29,165 bases of DNA from a virus: positions 1 to 29,165 of the IMG/VR virus record IMGVR_UViG_3300028908_000221; one strand, 5' to 3'. The notes below the pieces were generated by a model. That model made no database searches, had not been told where the DNA came from, and saw only the letters and a program-made list of their open reading frames with translations. The translations under genes and the position numbers were made by a program. Of this stretch, positions 28,836 through 29,165 are shown in pieces (position 1 is the stretch's first letter; every line of letters starts with the position of its first letter).

Positions 28836-29165
28836 CTACTCAAGATCGGAAAGAAGTAGATTTCCAGCAATCTTACGTTTCTTATTTAAGAGACGTAAGA
28901 TTTTTTCTTCTATAGTATTGCGAGCGATTAACTCATAGATTGTAACATTCTTTTTCTGCGATAATCTATATATTCGATCTTGGGCTTGTTGATTCACTGC
29001 TGGAGACCATGATTTATCAATGAAAATTACAATGGATGCAGCATTTAAATTTAATCCTTGGCCTCCAGCGCCTAGGATAGCCGCGAATACTTTCACATTG
29101 CCTTTTTGAAACTGTCGTAACATTTGTTGTCTTTCGTTTGAAGAAACTCCTTCCACAAATTCCAC
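28836..29165 (-). CDS. SNF2-type helicase, C-terminal part (cut by the window edge)
   Basis: The visible 109 residues are the second helicase lobe of a SNF2-family ATPase: motif V region (AAILGAGGQGLNLNAASIVI), then FIDKSWSPAVNQQAQDRIYR with the arginine-bearing motif VI (QAQDRIYRLSQ), and the usual TIEEKILRLLNKKRKIA ending. The reading frame is open at the right edge, so the N-terminal lobe lies outside. Firmicute siphophages often carry such a helicase, sometimes with a VRR nuclease, but a host gene is possible. It converges on the late operon; the two stop codons are adjacent, and the late terminator lies within its last codons. Confidence 0.9.
   Translation of the reverse strand: MEFVEGVSSNERQQMLRQFQKGNVKVFAAILGAGGQGLNLNAASIVIFIDKSWSPAVNQQAQDRIYRLSQKKNVTIYELIARNTIEEKILRLLNKKRKIAGNLLLSDLE
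28869..28909 (+). terminator. intrinsic terminator of the late operon, inside the convergent gene
   Basis: AATCTTACGTTTCTT (28869-28883) pairs with AAGAGACGTAAGATT (28888-28902), 15 bp with one G:U pair and an ATTT loop, followed by TTTTCTT. The T-run is on the plus strand, so it ends rightward late transcription about 35 nt after the last stop codon. It lies within the coding sequence of the SNF2 gene. Confidence 0.9.

Overview
The window holds most of a temperate siphophage-type genome, probably an integrated prophage of a low-GC bacterium. Almost every phage gene has a GGAGG-type Shine-Dalgarno (SD) site, neighbouring genes overlap by a few bases, and the proteins are rich in Lys, Glu and Ile. 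An anaerobic or thermophilic Firmicutes-like host would fit, but the sequence does not settle the taxonomy. The left edge is the 3' part of a tRNA with anticodon CAT (elongator Met type, CCA encoded). A large serine recombinase gene reads antisense into it, so the left edge looks like an attachment junction. No second copy of the tRNA tail occurs in the window, so the other prophage end is not seen.

Layout. 1-3254 (minus strand) is the lysogeny module: a LexA/CI-type self-cleaving repressor, a short DUF4352-like protein, an unknown 287-aa protein with a HEPN-like C-terminal half, and the serine integrase, in one apparent operon. 3255-3467 is the genetic switch, with a near-consensus rightward promoter. 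3468-9267 (plus) is the early and replication module: an excisionase-like protein, several small unknown proteins, a Bet/RecT annealing protein, an O-like replisome organiser whose gene carries five iterons and an AT-rich stretch (a lambda-like origin), a DnaC-like helicase loader, a DUF1064 nuclease and a protein with a SANT/Myb-like C-terminus. 9268-9541 is a noncoding leader with a dense set of possible RNA structures. 9542-15356 is packaging and head: TerS, TerL, a portal-MuF fusion, a three-part maturation protease and an HK97-fold capsid protein. 15424-19593 holds connectors, tail completion proteins, a tube protein, tail chaperones G and GT with a U7 -1 frameshift site, and the tape measure. 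19596-25896 holds the tail tip and fibre genes. 25902-28835 is a GH73-like lysin followed by four membrane or membrane-anchored proteins, the last a transglutaminase-like protein. At the right edge a SNF2-type helicase gene converges on the late operon. The late operon's intrinsic terminator lies inside its coding sequence.

The genes fit together as follows. The repressor holds the rightward promoter off. On induction the early operon makes the recombination and replication proteins, and the O-like protein would bind the iterons in its own gene and recruit helicase through the DnaC-like loader. Late genes then follow through the 9268-9541 leader. The observations most worth checking are the iterons inside the initiator gene, a perfect 32-bp palindrome just inside the start of an early gene, the pseudoknot-like leader before TerS, and two hairpins whose loops carry CCTCC just ahead of a GGAGG ribosome site.
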